A stretch of 64,000 nucleotides of DNA. Source: Microbacteriaceae bacterium. Its GTDB lineage: Bacteria > Actinomycetota > Actinomycetes > Actinomycetales > Microbacteriaceae. Below the pieces are notes generated by a model. The model worked only from the letters and a program-made list of their open reading frames with translations, was not told the DNA's origin and did not search any database. The position numbers and the translations under genes were made by a program. Location of the stretch: positions 434,001-498,000 of the forward strand of contig JAHBTA010000003.1 of the NCBI GenBank assembly GCA_019638805.1, in the 5' to 3' direction. Below are positions 24,718 through 35,409 of this stretch, in pieces. Numbering within the stretch: the first letter of the stretch is position 1; the number at the start of each line of letters is the position of its first letter.

Positions 24718-27265
24718 ACGCCGAACGGGAGTCGGCGTCGAGGAGCCCGAGTTCGGCGGCCACCAGGAGCGCCTCAGTGCGCGTCGACACGTTGAGCTTG
24801 CGGTAGATCGAGCGCAATTGCGCCTTGACGGTGTTGGACGCCACGAAGAGCTTCTTCGCGATCTGGTCCACGGTCGCCCCGGGCTCGAGCGAGCGCAGCA
24901 CGATGAGCTCCCGCTCGCTCAGCGCGCCCGCGACGGCCGTGTACGGCGCCAGGTAGCTCGTGCCCTGCAGCTCGTAGCGCGCGACGAAGCGCTCCGCCTC
25001 GGTGGAGAGCCCCGCGAGCTGGTGCAGCGTGTCGTGCGGCAGCAGGTGGAAGGGCACGATGACGCCCGACTTCTCGGCCTGGTTGATGGCGCGAAGCAGG
25101 GATGCGGTCGCGTCGTCCTCGCGGCCCAGTGCGAGCTCGGCCGCGGCCCGCAGCACCGCCAGCTCGAGTTGCCCGTAGCGCTCCACACGGCCGCGGCGCT
25201 GACCCTCCAGGATGAACAGCAGCGCGTGCTTGGGGTTGCCGCCGAGCAGAGCCAGCCGCGCGCGCGGGACGGCGATCCAGGTGTTGCGACTGGGCACCGC
25301 ATCCAGGGCGGCCTCGGCGCGCGAGAGCTGACCGAGCAGGAGGGCGAGATCCGCGGCGTCCGAGGTGAGCAGCACCTGTGCGGTCGATCCGGGCGCGAGC
25401 TGCTCGCCGTGGTCGGCCCAGGTGCGGTCCAGGGCGCTGTCGGTCTCGACCGGGTCGCCCCAGTACAGGCCGTAGCGGTTGGTGGCGTGCACGACGAAGG
25501 GCCACAGCTCGTCGTGCTCGGCGGGGTCGCCGAGCGCCGCCAGCCAGTGCCGCGCCTCCTCGGGCGCGAGGCGACCCATCGCGATGAGCGCGCGCGCCAC
25601 GAGCCCGGCTGCCCCCGACTCGTCGGTGGGCGCCTGGGCGAGCCAGGTGGATGCGTGATCGGTCTCGCCCTCCAGCGCGCGCACCAGCGCGGTCGCCTCC
25701 GCCGCGCGCGCGGCCAGGCGCTCCGCCGCGTCCCCCCGGTTGTGCGTGAGCGTGAAGCTGCGCGCGAAGCTCTCGCGCGCCCCCACCAGATCCAGCCCGA
25801 GCAGCCGGGTCATGCCGGACTGGTAGTGCGCCTCGGCGAGCGTGCCGATGGGCCGGCCGGCGATGTCGTCGTCGCCGTCCAGCAGGGCATCGAGTTCGTC
25901 CGCCGCCTCGAGCGCGGTCGCGAAGTCGCCCTTGAGCCGGAACACGATGCTCTTGATGAGCAGCACGTGCAACAGGTCCCACGGGGCGAGTTCGCGCGGG
26001 AGTCGCCCGAAGATGCCGGCCGCCCGACGCGCGATGGTCAGGTAGGCCTGCGCGAGCCCCTCGCGCGGCTGCCAGCCGACCTCGAGGCACAGGGTGAAGC
26101 GCGGGTTCTCGTCGCGCACCTTGCGCGGCAGGCCCAGGATCGCGTCGTGCACCCGCAGCGGGTCGTCCTCCAGCAGACGGAACATCTCGCCGTCCAGGGT
26201 GGCGATCACGGCATCCCAGTCCTCGGCGTCCGAGAAGTGGGCGATCGACTCGAAGACCTCGCCGCGCTCCCGGAAGTGCGTGCCCAGCGACGAGCTCAGG
26301 CGCCGGGAGAGCGCGGGGTCGCGCAGGCGCAGCTCGAGGATCAGCACGCGGCGCAGCATGGGCTCCATGCGGTAGCGCGGGCCGCCCTCGGTGGCGCCGT
26401 CCGACGCATCGCGGATCACGATGCCCGCCTGCGCGGCGCGCTCCAGCTGCGTGCGCTCGGCGATCGCGGGGGCCACCAGGCCCAGGATCTCGGGCGTCAG
26501 GGTGGAGGGCACGGCGAGCGGCAGCAGCCCGGTCACCGAGTCGTCCGAGCTCGCCCGGAAGCGCATGGTGAGCAGGTTCTCGCACTCGTCGAGCAGGTAG
26601 GAGATCGCGTCGCCCTGGGTCTCGAGCTCTTCGAGGCTGGCGCTCGCGAGCACCGCGGGCAGCACGTCGGGCAGCATCATGGGCGAGTGCGCGAGGGCGA
26701 TCGCGTCCTCGCCGGCGAGCGGGACGCCCAGCTTGCCGGCGAGGGTGCGGACGCCATCCGCGTCGGCCACGAGGGATGCGGGGCTTACCAGGTCGGCGTC
26801 GTGCTCGACGCGGCCCATGATCTCGATCATGCGCCGCCCGGGGCTGATCGCCAGGAGTGACAGCAGGGGAGCGCTGCCGAGCACGCCGAGCAGCCTCGCG
26901 TCGAACTCGTGCGGCACGGCGGGGTCGAGGGCCAGCGCGAGCAGCAGCGGGCGCTCGAGCGCCTCGAGGCGGTCCGCGACCGCCTCGGCCGGATCGGACC
27001 CCCGCAGGGGCGTGCCGTGAGCGGCGGCGAGCGCGTCGCGCAGGGCCGTCCAGGCCGCCTCGTCAGGCCCTCCGGGCACCTCGACCCACACGACGTCGCG
27101 CGCGGTCCGGTCGTGGGCCAGCGCGGCGGCCACGACCGCGCGCACCGGGACGAGCGGCAGGTCGGGCACGATGGTGAGCCGGGTTCCGGGTGCCGGTGCG
27201 TGGAACGCGGTGGGGGCGAGCGGGCCTCGCGGCTGGGGGATGCCGTGATGCAGAGACTCGGGCAT
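24716..27265 (-). CDS. LuxR-family transcriptional regulator, MalT/LAL-like architecture
   Basis: 849 residues. The C-terminal HTH is clear: LSERELIVLRSLEPGATVDQ, IAKKLFVASNTVKAQLRSIY, then RKLNVSTRTEALLVAAELG. The middle is rich in TPR-like helices. The N-terminal region aligns in layout with the STAND NTPase domain of LAL regulators, but the P-loop position reads VPGGPDEAAW with no GKT, so ATP binding is doubtful. ATG 27265 has AGGAGA 11 nt upstream; an upstream in-frame start at 27397 is unlikely because that part covers the promoter. Next to the EPS locus, with a TTAACCC element upstream, it is the best candidate EPS regulator. Confidence 0.85.
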   Translation of the reverse strand: MPESLHHGIPQPRGPLAPTAFHAPAPGTRLTIVPDLPLVPVRAVVAAALAHDRTARDVVWVEVPGGPDEAAWTALRDALAAAHGTPLRGSDPAEAVADRLEALERPLLLALALDPAVPHEFDARLLGVLGSAPLLSLLAISPGRRMIEIMGRVEHDADLVSPASLVADADGVRTLAGKLGVPLAGEDAIALAHSPMMLPDVLPAVLASASLEELETQGDAISYLLDECENLLTMRFRASSDDSVTGLLPLAVPSTLTPEILGLVAPAIAERTQLERAAQAGIVIRDASDGATEGGPRYRMEPMLRRVLILELRLRDPALSRRLSSSLGTHFRERGEVFESIAHFSDAEDWDAVIATLDGEMFRLLEDDPLRVHDAILGLPRKVRDENPRFTLCLEVGWQPREGLAQAYLTIARRAAGIFGRLPRELAPWDLLHVLLIKSIVFRLKGDFATALEAADELDALLDGDDDIAGRPIGTLAEAHYQSGMTRLLGLDLVGARESFARSFTLTHNRGDAAERLAARAAEATALVRALEGETDHASTWLAQAPTDESGAAGLVARALIAMGRLAPEEARHWLAALGDPAEHDELWPFVVHATNRYGLYWGDPVETDSALDRTWADHGEQLAPGSTAQVLLTSDAADLALLLGQLSRAEAALDAVPSRNTWIAVPRARLALLGGNPKHALLFILEGQRRGRVERYGQLELAVLRAAAELALGREDDATASLLRAINQAEKSGVIVPFHLLPHDTLHQLAGLSTEAERFVARYELQGTSYLAPYTAVAGALSERELIVLRSLEPGATVDQIAKKLFVASNTVKAQLRSIYRKLNVSTRTEALLVAAELGLLDADSRSA

Positions 27266-27527
27266 TGGGGGGTGCGTCTCCTGGGTAGGGGTGACCGACC
27301 AGGGTCCGGCACGAGAGCCCCGACAGCCGGTACGGCGGGTCGCCGGCTGAGAGGGCGCGGCGCGTACGACTTCCCTTCCATTAACCCGCGCGCTCACCCG
27401 TTGCGGAACCCCCTAGGGAGAGTTTTCCTCACCCCTCTTGTGGGGACAGACAGAACGGTCCACTCGGGGGGCAGGCAGTCCGAACCCGCTCGGAGCCGCT
27501 CCTGGCCGCCTCCGGTAGTGTCGGCGC
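27266..27527. promoter_or_regulatory. Divergent regulatory region with TTAACCC element (site 4)
   Basis: 262 bp between the LuxR gene and the chorismate mutase gene. TTAACCC at 27381-27387 is followed 12 bp later by CTCACCC (27393-27399), a degenerate version of the direct repeat upstream of the EPS genes. It lies about 116 bp upstream of the LuxR start. On the other side TAGTGT (27516-27521) sits 6 nt before ATG 27528 and is the probable -10 of a leaderless chorismate mutase transcript. Confidence 0.5.
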
Positions 27528-27854
27528 ATGGCCGACGCCTCCCCGGACCCCGCCGTCGCGACCGAGCTCTCCGCGCTGCGGTTGAGCATCGACAACATCG
27601 ACGCGGCGCTCATCCACTTGCTCGCCGAGCGCTTCAAATTCACGCAGCAGGTCGGCCGGCTCAAGGCCGCGCACGGGATGCCGCCCTCCGACCCCGAGCG
27701 CGAGCGCGTTCAGACGGCGCGGCTCCGCGCTCTCGCCGAGGAGGCGCAACTGGACCCGGCTTTCGCCGAGAAGTGGTTCAACTTCGTGGTCGCCGAGGTC
27801 ATCCACCACCACGAGCAGCTCGCCACCGGGACGGTCCCGACCGCCGAGGCATGA
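27528..27854 (+). CDS. Chorismate mutase, AroQ type
   Basis: A 108-residue all-helical AroQ-class domain: LRLSIDNIDAALIHLLAERFKFTQQVGRLKAAHG, quoted here as LRLSIDNIDAALIHLLAERF plus VGRLKAAHG, then PPSDPERERVQ. The Arg, Lys and Glu/Gln residues of the active-site pattern are present. It would convert chorismate to prephenate for Phe/Tyr synthesis. ATG 27528 with TAGTGT six bases upstream points to a leaderless mRNA. Single-domain and probably monofunctional. Confidence 0.9.
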   Translation: MADASPDPAVATELSALRLSIDNIDAALIHLLAERFKFTQQVGRLKAAHGMPPSDPERERVQTARLRALAEEAQLDPAFAEKWFNFVVAEVIHHHEQLATGTVPTAEA

Positions 27855-27897
27855 GCGGTCAGGCATGAGCGGTCAGGCATGAGTTCCGAGGCATGAG
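27849..27897 (+). repeat. Short tandem repeat containing repeated ATGA
   Basis: GCATGAGCGGTCAG occurs twice in tandem from 27850, followed by two more GCATGAG copies at 27878 and 27891. The first ATGA contains the chorismate mutase stop and the last is the SDR start. The repeat offers several alternative starts or re-initiation sites and could change length by slippage. Confidence 0.6.
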
Positions 27898-28816
27898 CGA
27901 TCGCTGGGATCCGCTCGCACTCCCATCGCAGGACGGACGCACGATCGTCGTCACGGGCGGCAATGCGGGCATCGGCTACTTCACCGCGGAGCAGCTCGCG
28001 CGCGCGGGAGCCCGCGTCGTGCTGGCCGCCCGGTCGCCGGAGCGCGCCCGCACCGCGATGGCGGCGATCCGTCGCCAGGTGCCGGATGCCGCGCTCGACA
28101 CGGTCGCGCTGGACCTGACCGCGCTCGCGAGCGTCGCGCGGGCCGCGGACGAATTGCGCACCCTCCGGCCGCTGCACGCCCTGGTCAACAACGCCGGACT
28201 CGTCGTCTCCCCCCGCCGGCGGGAGACCACCGCCGACGGGCTGGAGCTGCTCACGGGCGGCAACTTCTTCGGGCATTTCGCGCTCACCGCACTGCTCTGG
28301 CCGGCGCTCGCCGAGGACGCCCGCGTCGTCGGGCTGGGCAGCATGTCGACGCGGATGTCGCGGCTCGACCCCGGGGATCTCCAGTCGGTGCGCCGCTACG
28401 CGCCGTTCCGCGCCTACGCCATGTCGAAGCATCTGGTGCACGGCTTCGCGTTCGAGCTCGACCGCCGGCTGCGCGCGACGGGCTCCGGGCGGGCGTCGCT
28501 TCTCGCGCACCCCGGCTTCGCGGTCACCGGGCTGGCCGCGCGGAGGCCCGGCGTGACCGACCTCCCGGCGGGCAAGCGCGCCACCGAGCGCGTGCTGTTC
28601 TCGCTCGTGGGCCAGGGGAAGGACTCGGGCGCCTGGCCCGTGGTCCGCGCGGTCGCCGACCCCGACGCGGAGAGCGGCACGTTCTACGGACCCTCGCGCG
28701 TGCTCGCCGGTCACCCGGTGCCGCTCGCGCCCGTCGTATCGAGCGCCTCGCCGGTCTTCGGCGCGCAGCTGTGGTCGCTCGCCGAACGGCTTACCGGGGT
28801 GCGGTTCGAGGTGTAG
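27893..28816 (+). CDS. Short-chain dehydrogenase/reductase
   Basis: A 307-residue Rossmann oxidoreductase. TGGNAGIG (about 22-29) binds the dinucleotide, AARSPERA suggests NADP preference, NNAG is present, and the catalytic Ser (GSMS), Tyr and Lys (YAMSK) are in place. The overall pattern resembles retinol-dehydrogenase/WWOX-like SDRs. It follows the chorismate mutase gene after a repeat-rich 38-bp gap and is convergent with purL. The substrate cannot be predicted. Confidence 0.9.
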   Translation: MSDRWDPLALPSQDGRTIVVTGGNAGIGYFTAEQLARAGARVVLAARSPERARTAMAAIRRQVPDAALDTVALDLTALASVARAADELRTLRPLHALVNNAGLVVSPRRRETTADGLELLTGGNFFGHFALTALLWPALAEDARVVGLGSMSTRMSRLDPGDLQSVRRYAPFRAYAMSKHLVHGFAFELDRRLRATGSGRASLLAHPGFAVTGLAARRPGVTDLPAGKRATERVLFSLVGQGKDSGAWPVVRAVADPDAESGTFYGPSRVLAGHPVPLAPVVSSASPVFGAQLWSLAERLTGVRFEV

Positions 28817-28833
28817 GCGCGCGGGCGCGCGGC

Positions 28834-31131
<2,298 letters not shown>

Positions 31132-31202
31132 GCGGAAAGGGCTCCTAGGCAGAGTGTGGCCGGATGATGTTCAGCCTACCTGCGACGGCGTACCCTTCCG
31201 GG

Positions 31203-31604
31203 ATGGCAGCCATCCAGACGCAGCCGACCGATGCGTCGGTCGACGACTTCCTCGCCGGCATCGACGAGCCGCGGCGCTCGCAGGCGCAGGCGGTGCGCGA
31301 GCTCATGGAGCGCGTGACCGGCGTGCGGCCCGTCATGTGGGGCCCGGCGATCGTGGGGTTCGGCTCGCAGCACTACGAGGGGCGCTCGAGCTCGGGCGAG
31401 TGGCCGGTCGTCGGGCTCTCGCCGCGCAAGGGCGCGCTCACGCTGTACGGGGTCTACTCGGAGTACGGGCCCGCCGACCCGCTTATGGACGAACTCGGCC
31501 CGCACACCACGGGCAAGGGGTGCCTCTACCTCAAGCGGCTCGACGGCGTCGACCTCGGCGTGCTCGAGCGCCTCGTCCGGCAGGCCTGGGAGCGCGCGGG
31601 GTAG
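31203..31604 (+). CDS. DUF1801 domain protein
   Basis: A 133-residue protein of the DUF1801/YdhG-like group: SVDDFLAGIDEPRRSQAQAV at the N-terminus, then VMWGPAIVGFGSQHY and VGLSPRKGALTLY. The function of this family is not established. ATG 31203 is 6 nt after TACCCT (31191-31196), so a leaderless mRNA is likely, and it replaces a possible ATG at 31164 that lies upstream of that promoter. Divergent from purL. Confidence 0.88.
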   Translation: MAAIQTQPTDASVDDFLAGIDEPRRSQAQAVRELMERVTGVRPVMWGPAIVGFGSQHYEGRSSSGEWPVVGLSPRKGALTLYGVYSEYGPADPLMDELGPHTTGKGCLYLKRLDGVDLGVLERLVRQAWERAG

Positions 31605-31646
31605 CCTGGCATTACGTGACCCCGACCCCCGACGCGAGGAGGCCTG

Positions 31647-32582
31647 GTGGCGGCCGGAGAGACCATCGTCTTCGACGACATGAGCAAGCGCTTCGGGGCG
31701 GTGCACGCCGTGAGCGATCTGACCTTCACGGTCGAGCCGGGCCGGGTCACCGGGTTCCTCGGGCCCAACGGCGCGGGCAAGTCGACGAGCCTGCGCGTGC
31801 TGCTCGGGCTGGTGAACCCCTCGACCGGAACCGCCACCATCGGCGGGGCCCGCTATGCGACCCTGCGCGATCCGGTCCGCCGGGTGGGCGCAGCGCTCGA
31901 AGCGACCTTCCACCCGGGGCGCAGCGCTCGCGCGCATCTGAGCTCGGTCGCGGTGGCCGGGGGCATCCCGCGCGCGCGGGTGGGCGAGGTGCTCGAGCTC
32001 GTGGGCGCCACCCCGTACGCCGACCGCCGGGTGGGCGGCTACTCGCTCGGGATGCGGCAGCGGCTCGCGCTGGCCACCGCGCTTCTCGGCGACCCCGGCG
32101 TGCTCGTGCTCGACGAGCCCATCAACGGGCTCGACCCCGAGGGCATCCGCTGGATCCGCGGGCTGCTGCGCTCCCTCGCCGCCGAGGGTCGCACCGTCCT
32201 GCTGAGCTCGCACCTGCTGAGCGAGGTGCAGCAGACGGTCGACGACGTCGTGGTCATCGCCGGCGGCCGCTTGCGCTACACGGGTCCCTTGGCCGGGCTC
32301 GGCACCGGGCCGGTGACCATCGTGGACGCCCCCGACCGACCCGCGCTCGCGGCGGCACTGCAGGGGGCGGGCTTCGCGCTCCGGGTCGACGCGGGCGATC
32401 TGGTGGTGGATGCCGACCCCGCCGACGTGGGACGCGTCGCCCAGGCCGCCGGGGTCGCCCTGCGAGAGCTGCGGCAGCGCTCCGGCGGGCTCGAGGACGA
32501 GTTCCTGGCGCTCGTCGGGCAGGAGCTGCCGCCGCCCCCGCCGCCGGGCAGCACCCCGATCCCGGGGGAGGCACCGCGATGA
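31647..32582 (+). CDS. ABC-2 type exporter ATP-binding protein
   Basis: A 311-residue ATPase: Walker A GPNGAGKST, signature YSLGMRQRLALATALL, Walker B VLVLDEPINGLDPEG, and the switch His in SSHLL. The C-terminal third resembles the accessory domain of lantibiotic-immunity/ABC-2 exporters. GTG 31647 has GAGGAGG upstream. Overlaps its permease by ATGA. Substrate unknown. Confidence 0.93.
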   Translation: MAAGETIVFDDMSKRFGAVHAVSDLTFTVEPGRVTGFLGPNGAGKSTSLRVLLGLVNPSTGTATIGGARYATLRDPVRRVGAALEATFHPGRSARAHLSSVAVAGGIPRARVGEVLELVGATPYADRRVGGYSLGMRQRLALATALLGDPGVLVLDEPINGLDPEGIRWIRGLLRSLAAEGRTVLLSSHLLSEVQQTVDDVVVIAGGRLRYTGPLAGLGTGPVTIVDAPDRPALAAALQGAGFALRVDAGDLVVDADPADVGRVAQAAGVALRELRQRSGGLEDEFLALVGQELPPPPPPGSTPIPGEAPR

Positions 32583-33382
32583 CCGGGTTCGGCCGGGCGG
32601 TCGCGTCCGAGTTCGTGAAGCTGTTCAGCACCCGGATGTGGTGGCTGCTCCTGCTCATCCTGGTCGGCTACGTGGGCCTGGCCGCCGCGGGCATCGCGCT
32701 CGCGCTGACCCTCGCGCCCGAGCAGTCCGGCATGACCATCCCGCCCGGAGCGCTCGCCGCGGTGGTCTACTCGGTGGCCACGGCCTCCGGTTTCGTGTTC
32801 CCGGTCATCCTGGGCGCCATGTCGGTCACGGGCGAGGTGCGGCACCGCACGCTCAGCACGACCTTCCTGGCGACGCCGCACCGAGCCCCCGTGCTGGCGG
32901 CCAAGGTCGTGGTCGCGGCGGTCGCGGGCGCCGGGTACGGGGTGGCCGCATCCCTCGCGACGGTGGGGCTGGGTGCGCTCGTGCTGGGCTCCTCGGGCGA
33001 ACCGACCGCGCTCGACGAGTCCGACACCTGGGCCATGATCGCGCGCATGGTGCTCGCGATGGCCATCTGGGCCATGCTCGGCGTCGGGCTGGGCGTGCTG
33101 GTGCCGAGTCAGGTCGGCTCGATCGTGGCGATCCTCGCGTTCACCCAGTTCGTGGAGCCCATCGTGCGCACCGCGGCCGCGTTCGTCGAACCGCTCGGCG
33201 GGGTCGCGAAGTTCCTGCCGGGCGCCGCGGGGGATGCCCTGGTCGGCGCGAGCTTCTACACCGCCCTCGGGCCGAGCGCGCAGACCCTCGAGTGGTGGCA
33301 GGGCGGCCTCGTGCTCGCCGGCTACGCGGTCGCGTTCCTGGTGGCGGGCGCCGCGACGTTCTGGCGCCGCGACGTCACGTAG
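32579..33382 (+). CDS. ABC-2 type exporter permease
   Basis: A 267-residue membrane protein with six hydrophobic helices, starting FGRAVASEFVKLFSTRMWW, the usual ABC-2 permease beginning, and GEVRHRTLSTTFLATPHR in the first cytoplasmic loop. Translationally coupled to the ATPase gene. Its last 8 bp overlap the end of the convergent CtlX-like gene. Confidence 0.9.
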   Translation: MTGFGRAVASEFVKLFSTRMWWLLLLILVGYVGLAAAGIALALTLAPEQSGMTIPPGALAAVVYSVATASGFVFPVILGAMSVTGEVRHRTLSTTFLATPHRAPVLAAKVVVAAVAGAGYGVAASLATVGLGALVLGSSGEPTALDESDTWAMIARMVLAMAIWAMLGVGLGVLVPSQVGSIVAILAFTQFVEPIVRTAAAFVEPLGGVAKFLPGAAGDALVGASFYTALGPSAQTLEWWQGGLVLAGYAVAFLVAGAATFWRRDVT

Positions 33383-34358
33383 TCGGGGCAGCCGGCGTCG
33401 TGGCGGCCGGCGTTCCGGCGGCCGCCGTCGCGGTCGGCGCGGCGGGCTCGGGCCGCCGGTCCAGGTGGATTCCGGCGATCATGCAGCGCACCGACCCGCC
33501 CGCGAGCTCGATGGTCGGCACGTCGATGGGCAGGATGCGCGCCGAGCGCTCGATGACCTCGCGCTGGGCGGGTGTCAGGCTGCGATCCGCACGGGTCGAC
33601 ATGGCGAGCACCCGCCCCTGGGAGCCGTGCAGCTCGATCGCGTTGCCCGCGAAGTCCTCGAGCTGCCCGTCGGTCAGGGCGATGACCTCCCGGCCCTGCT
33701 CGGCCAGCCGCTCCGCGACCTCGTCGCGGCGCGAGGTCATGGCGTCGAGCCCGACGAGGGCGAACTCGGTGCCGATGCACATCATGACGTTGGTGTGGTA
33801 GATCGGCACGCCCCGCAGTTGCGCGTCGAAGACCATGGGCTCGTAGCCGAAGGCGGTGCAGAACCGCTCGAGCACGATGGGGTCGGCCCGGTGCGAGCGC
33901 ACCACGTAGGCGGTTCGGTTGAGGTTGTCGAGGACCATGGCGCCCGTGCCCTCGAGGAAGAGCCCGTCGGGCTCGAGCCCGGAGTAGTCGACGATCTCCT
34001 GCACGCGGTAGCGCGCCTTGAGCAGCTCGAGCACGTCGGTGCGCCGTTCGAGGCGACGGGTGGGCGAGTACATCGGGTAGACGGCGACGCGTCCGCCGGC
34101 GTGGGTCGAGAACCAGTTGTTGGGGAAGACGCTGTCCGGCCGGGTCTCCTCCTCGTCATCGAAGACGTGCACCGTGATGCCGACGCTCTCGAGCGCGGCA
34201 GCGAGGCGGTCCGCGTCGGCGAGCGCCGCATCCTCGATCTGGGCGATGGTGCGCGAGGCGTCGACGGTCTGGAACGCGTTGTCGGCCGCGGTGTCCGGGT
34301 TCGGGGAGAAGTGGTGGGGCCGGATGAGCACGACGGCCGAGGGGGCCTGGACGCTCAT
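33375..34358 (-). CDS. CtlX-like amidinotransferase-fold hydrolase
   Basis: A 327-residue member of the guanidine-modifying superfamily: RPHHFSPNPDTAADNAFQ at the start, DSVFPNNWFSTH (Asp/Glu and His region), GVPIYHTNVMMCIG with the catalytic His, and GGSVRCMIAGIH with the nucleophilic Cys near the end. It resembles CtlX, described as hydrolysing citrulline to ornithine; arginine deiminase-type activity is an alternative. The C-terminal 20 residues are Ala/Thr/Pro rich. It starts 1 bp after purQ, so it lies in the purS-purQ operon. Confidence 0.85.
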   Translation of the reverse strand: MSVQAPSAVVLIRPHHFSPNPDTAADNAFQTVDASRTIAQIEDAALADADRLAAALESVGITVHVFDDEEETRPDSVFPNNWFSTHAGGRVAVYPMYSPTRRLERRTDVLELLKARYRVQEIVDYSGLEPDGLFLEGTGAMVLDNLNRTAYVVRSHRADPIVLERFCTAFGYEPMVFDAQLRGVPIYHTNVMMCIGTEFALVGLDAMTSRRDEVAERLAEQGREVIALTDGQLEDFAGNAIELHGSQGRVLAMSTRADRSLTPAQREVIERSARILPIDVPTIELAGGSVRCMIAGIHLDRRPEPAAPTATAAAGTPAATTPAAPTT

Positions 34359-34359
34359 C

Positions 34360-35058
34360 TCAGGCGGCGGCCATCCGGTGCGCGAGCACGCTCGTGAAGA
34401 AGGTCAGCCCGTCGACACCCGAGCGCATGGCCGCGGGGGTGTCGGGCCCGAACCCGGGCTCGGAGGCGTGCTCGGGGTGCGGCATGAGCCCGACGACGTT
34501 GCCGCGCGGGTTGGTGAGCCCGGCGATGTCGTCGAGCGAACCATTGGGGTTGACGCCGACGTAGCGGAAGGCGACCAGCCCCTCGCCCTCGAGACGCTTG
34601 AGGTCCTCGGCGGAGGCGATGAAACCGCCCTCGCCGTTCTTGAGGGGGATGGTGATCTCCTGGCCCTCGGCGAAGCCGTTGGTCCAGGCGGTCGACGCGT
34701 TCTCGACCCGCAGCACCTGGTCGCGGCACACGAACGAGCCGTGGTCGTTGCGGATGAGTCCGCCCGGCAGCAGATGCGCCTCGACCAGGATCTGGAAGCC
34801 GTTGCAGATGCCCAGGACGGGCAGCCCCGCGTTCGCGGCGTCGATGACCTCGGACATGATGGGCGAGCGCGCGGCGATGGCGCCGCAGCGCAGGTAGTCG
34901 CCGTAGGAGAACCCGCCCGGCAGCACGATGGCATCGACGCCCTCGAGGTCGTGCGAGCCGTGCCACAGGGGGACCGGCTCGCCGCCGGCCAGGCGGACGG
35001 CGCGCTGCGCGTCCCGGTCGTCGAGCGAGCCGGGGAAGGTGACGACGCCGATGCGCAC
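34360..35058 (-). CDS. purQ: Phosphoribosylformylglycinamidine synthase subunit I (glutaminase)
   Basis: The 232-residue class I glutaminase of the PurLQS complex, which supplies ammonia to PurL. The nucleophile elbow is [11 protein letters not shown] (Cys), [13 protein letters not shown] forms the oxyanion region, and the His/Glu of the triad are in [14 protein letters not shown] 35058 overlaps the purS stop (TAGTG). Confidence 0.97.
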   Translation of the reverse strand: MRIGVVTFPGSLDDRDAQRAVRLAGGEPVPLWHGSHDLEGVDAIVLPGGFSYGDYLRCGAIAARSPIMSEVIDAANAGLPVLGICNGFQILVEAHLLPGGLIRNDHGSFVCRDQVLRVENASTAWTNGFAEGQEITIPLKNGEGGFIASAEDLKRLEGEGLVAFRYVGVNPNGSLDDIAGLTNPRGNVVGLMPHPEHASEPGFGPDTPAAMRSGVDGLTFFTSVLAHRMAAA

Positions 35059-35306
35059 TACTCGTCCACCGAGACCGCGATGACGTCCTCGATGACCGAG
35101 TTGCTGAGCATCTCGGAGGCGAGCTCGCGCGCCCGGGCGAGCACGGCATCCGTGACCTCGCCGTCGACCGTGAGCTCGAAGCGCTTGCCGATGCGGACGC
35201 CGCTGAAGGCGGTGTCGCCGAGGCGGTGCAGGGCTCCCGCGACGGCCTTGCCGGCGGGGTCGAGCAGTTCGGCCTTGGGCATGACGTCGACCACGATGGT
35301 GGGCAT
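35058..35306 (-). CDS. purS: Phosphoribosylformylglycinamidine synthase subunit PurS
   Basis: The 82-residue small subunit that bridges PurL and Pur[21 protein letters not shown] and [17 protein letters not shown] match the family. TAGACT (35318-35313) lies exactly 6 nt upstream of the ATG, so the mRNA is probably leaderless. Confidence 0.96.
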   Translation of the reverse strand: MPTIVVDVMPKAELLDPAGKAVAGALHRLGDTAFSGVRIGKRFELTVDGEVTDAVLARARELASEMLSNSVIEDVIAVSVDE

Positions 35307-35310
35307 GCGG

Positions 35311-35409
35311 TCAGTCTAGGCCGAGCACGAGGCTCGCCCGGGCAGCGCCTCGGCCCTCGCCGGGCAGGGCTCGCACGTGCGCTGCCACGGAGTCGAGTGC
35401 GCGGGTCAT
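35311..35409 (-). CDS. Possible 32-residue leader ORF upstream of purS
   Basis: An ATG at 35409 overlaps the stop of the upstream gene (ATGA) and opens a 32-codon frame ending 4 nt before purS. The peptide (MTRALDSVAAHVRALP...) has no recognisable family. The same DNA contains the purS -10 box, so this may be only chance reading through a promoter. Confidence 0.25.
   Translation of the reverse strand: MTRALDSVAAHVRALPGEGRGAARASLVLGLD

Noticed and set aside
27381..27527. Site 4 TTAACCC acting on the chorismate mutase gene
   Set aside because: Spacing to the predicted -10 (123 bp) does not match the 64-76 bp at the EPS promoters, and the gene has no link to EPS; autoregulation of the LuxR gene is more plausible, though untested.
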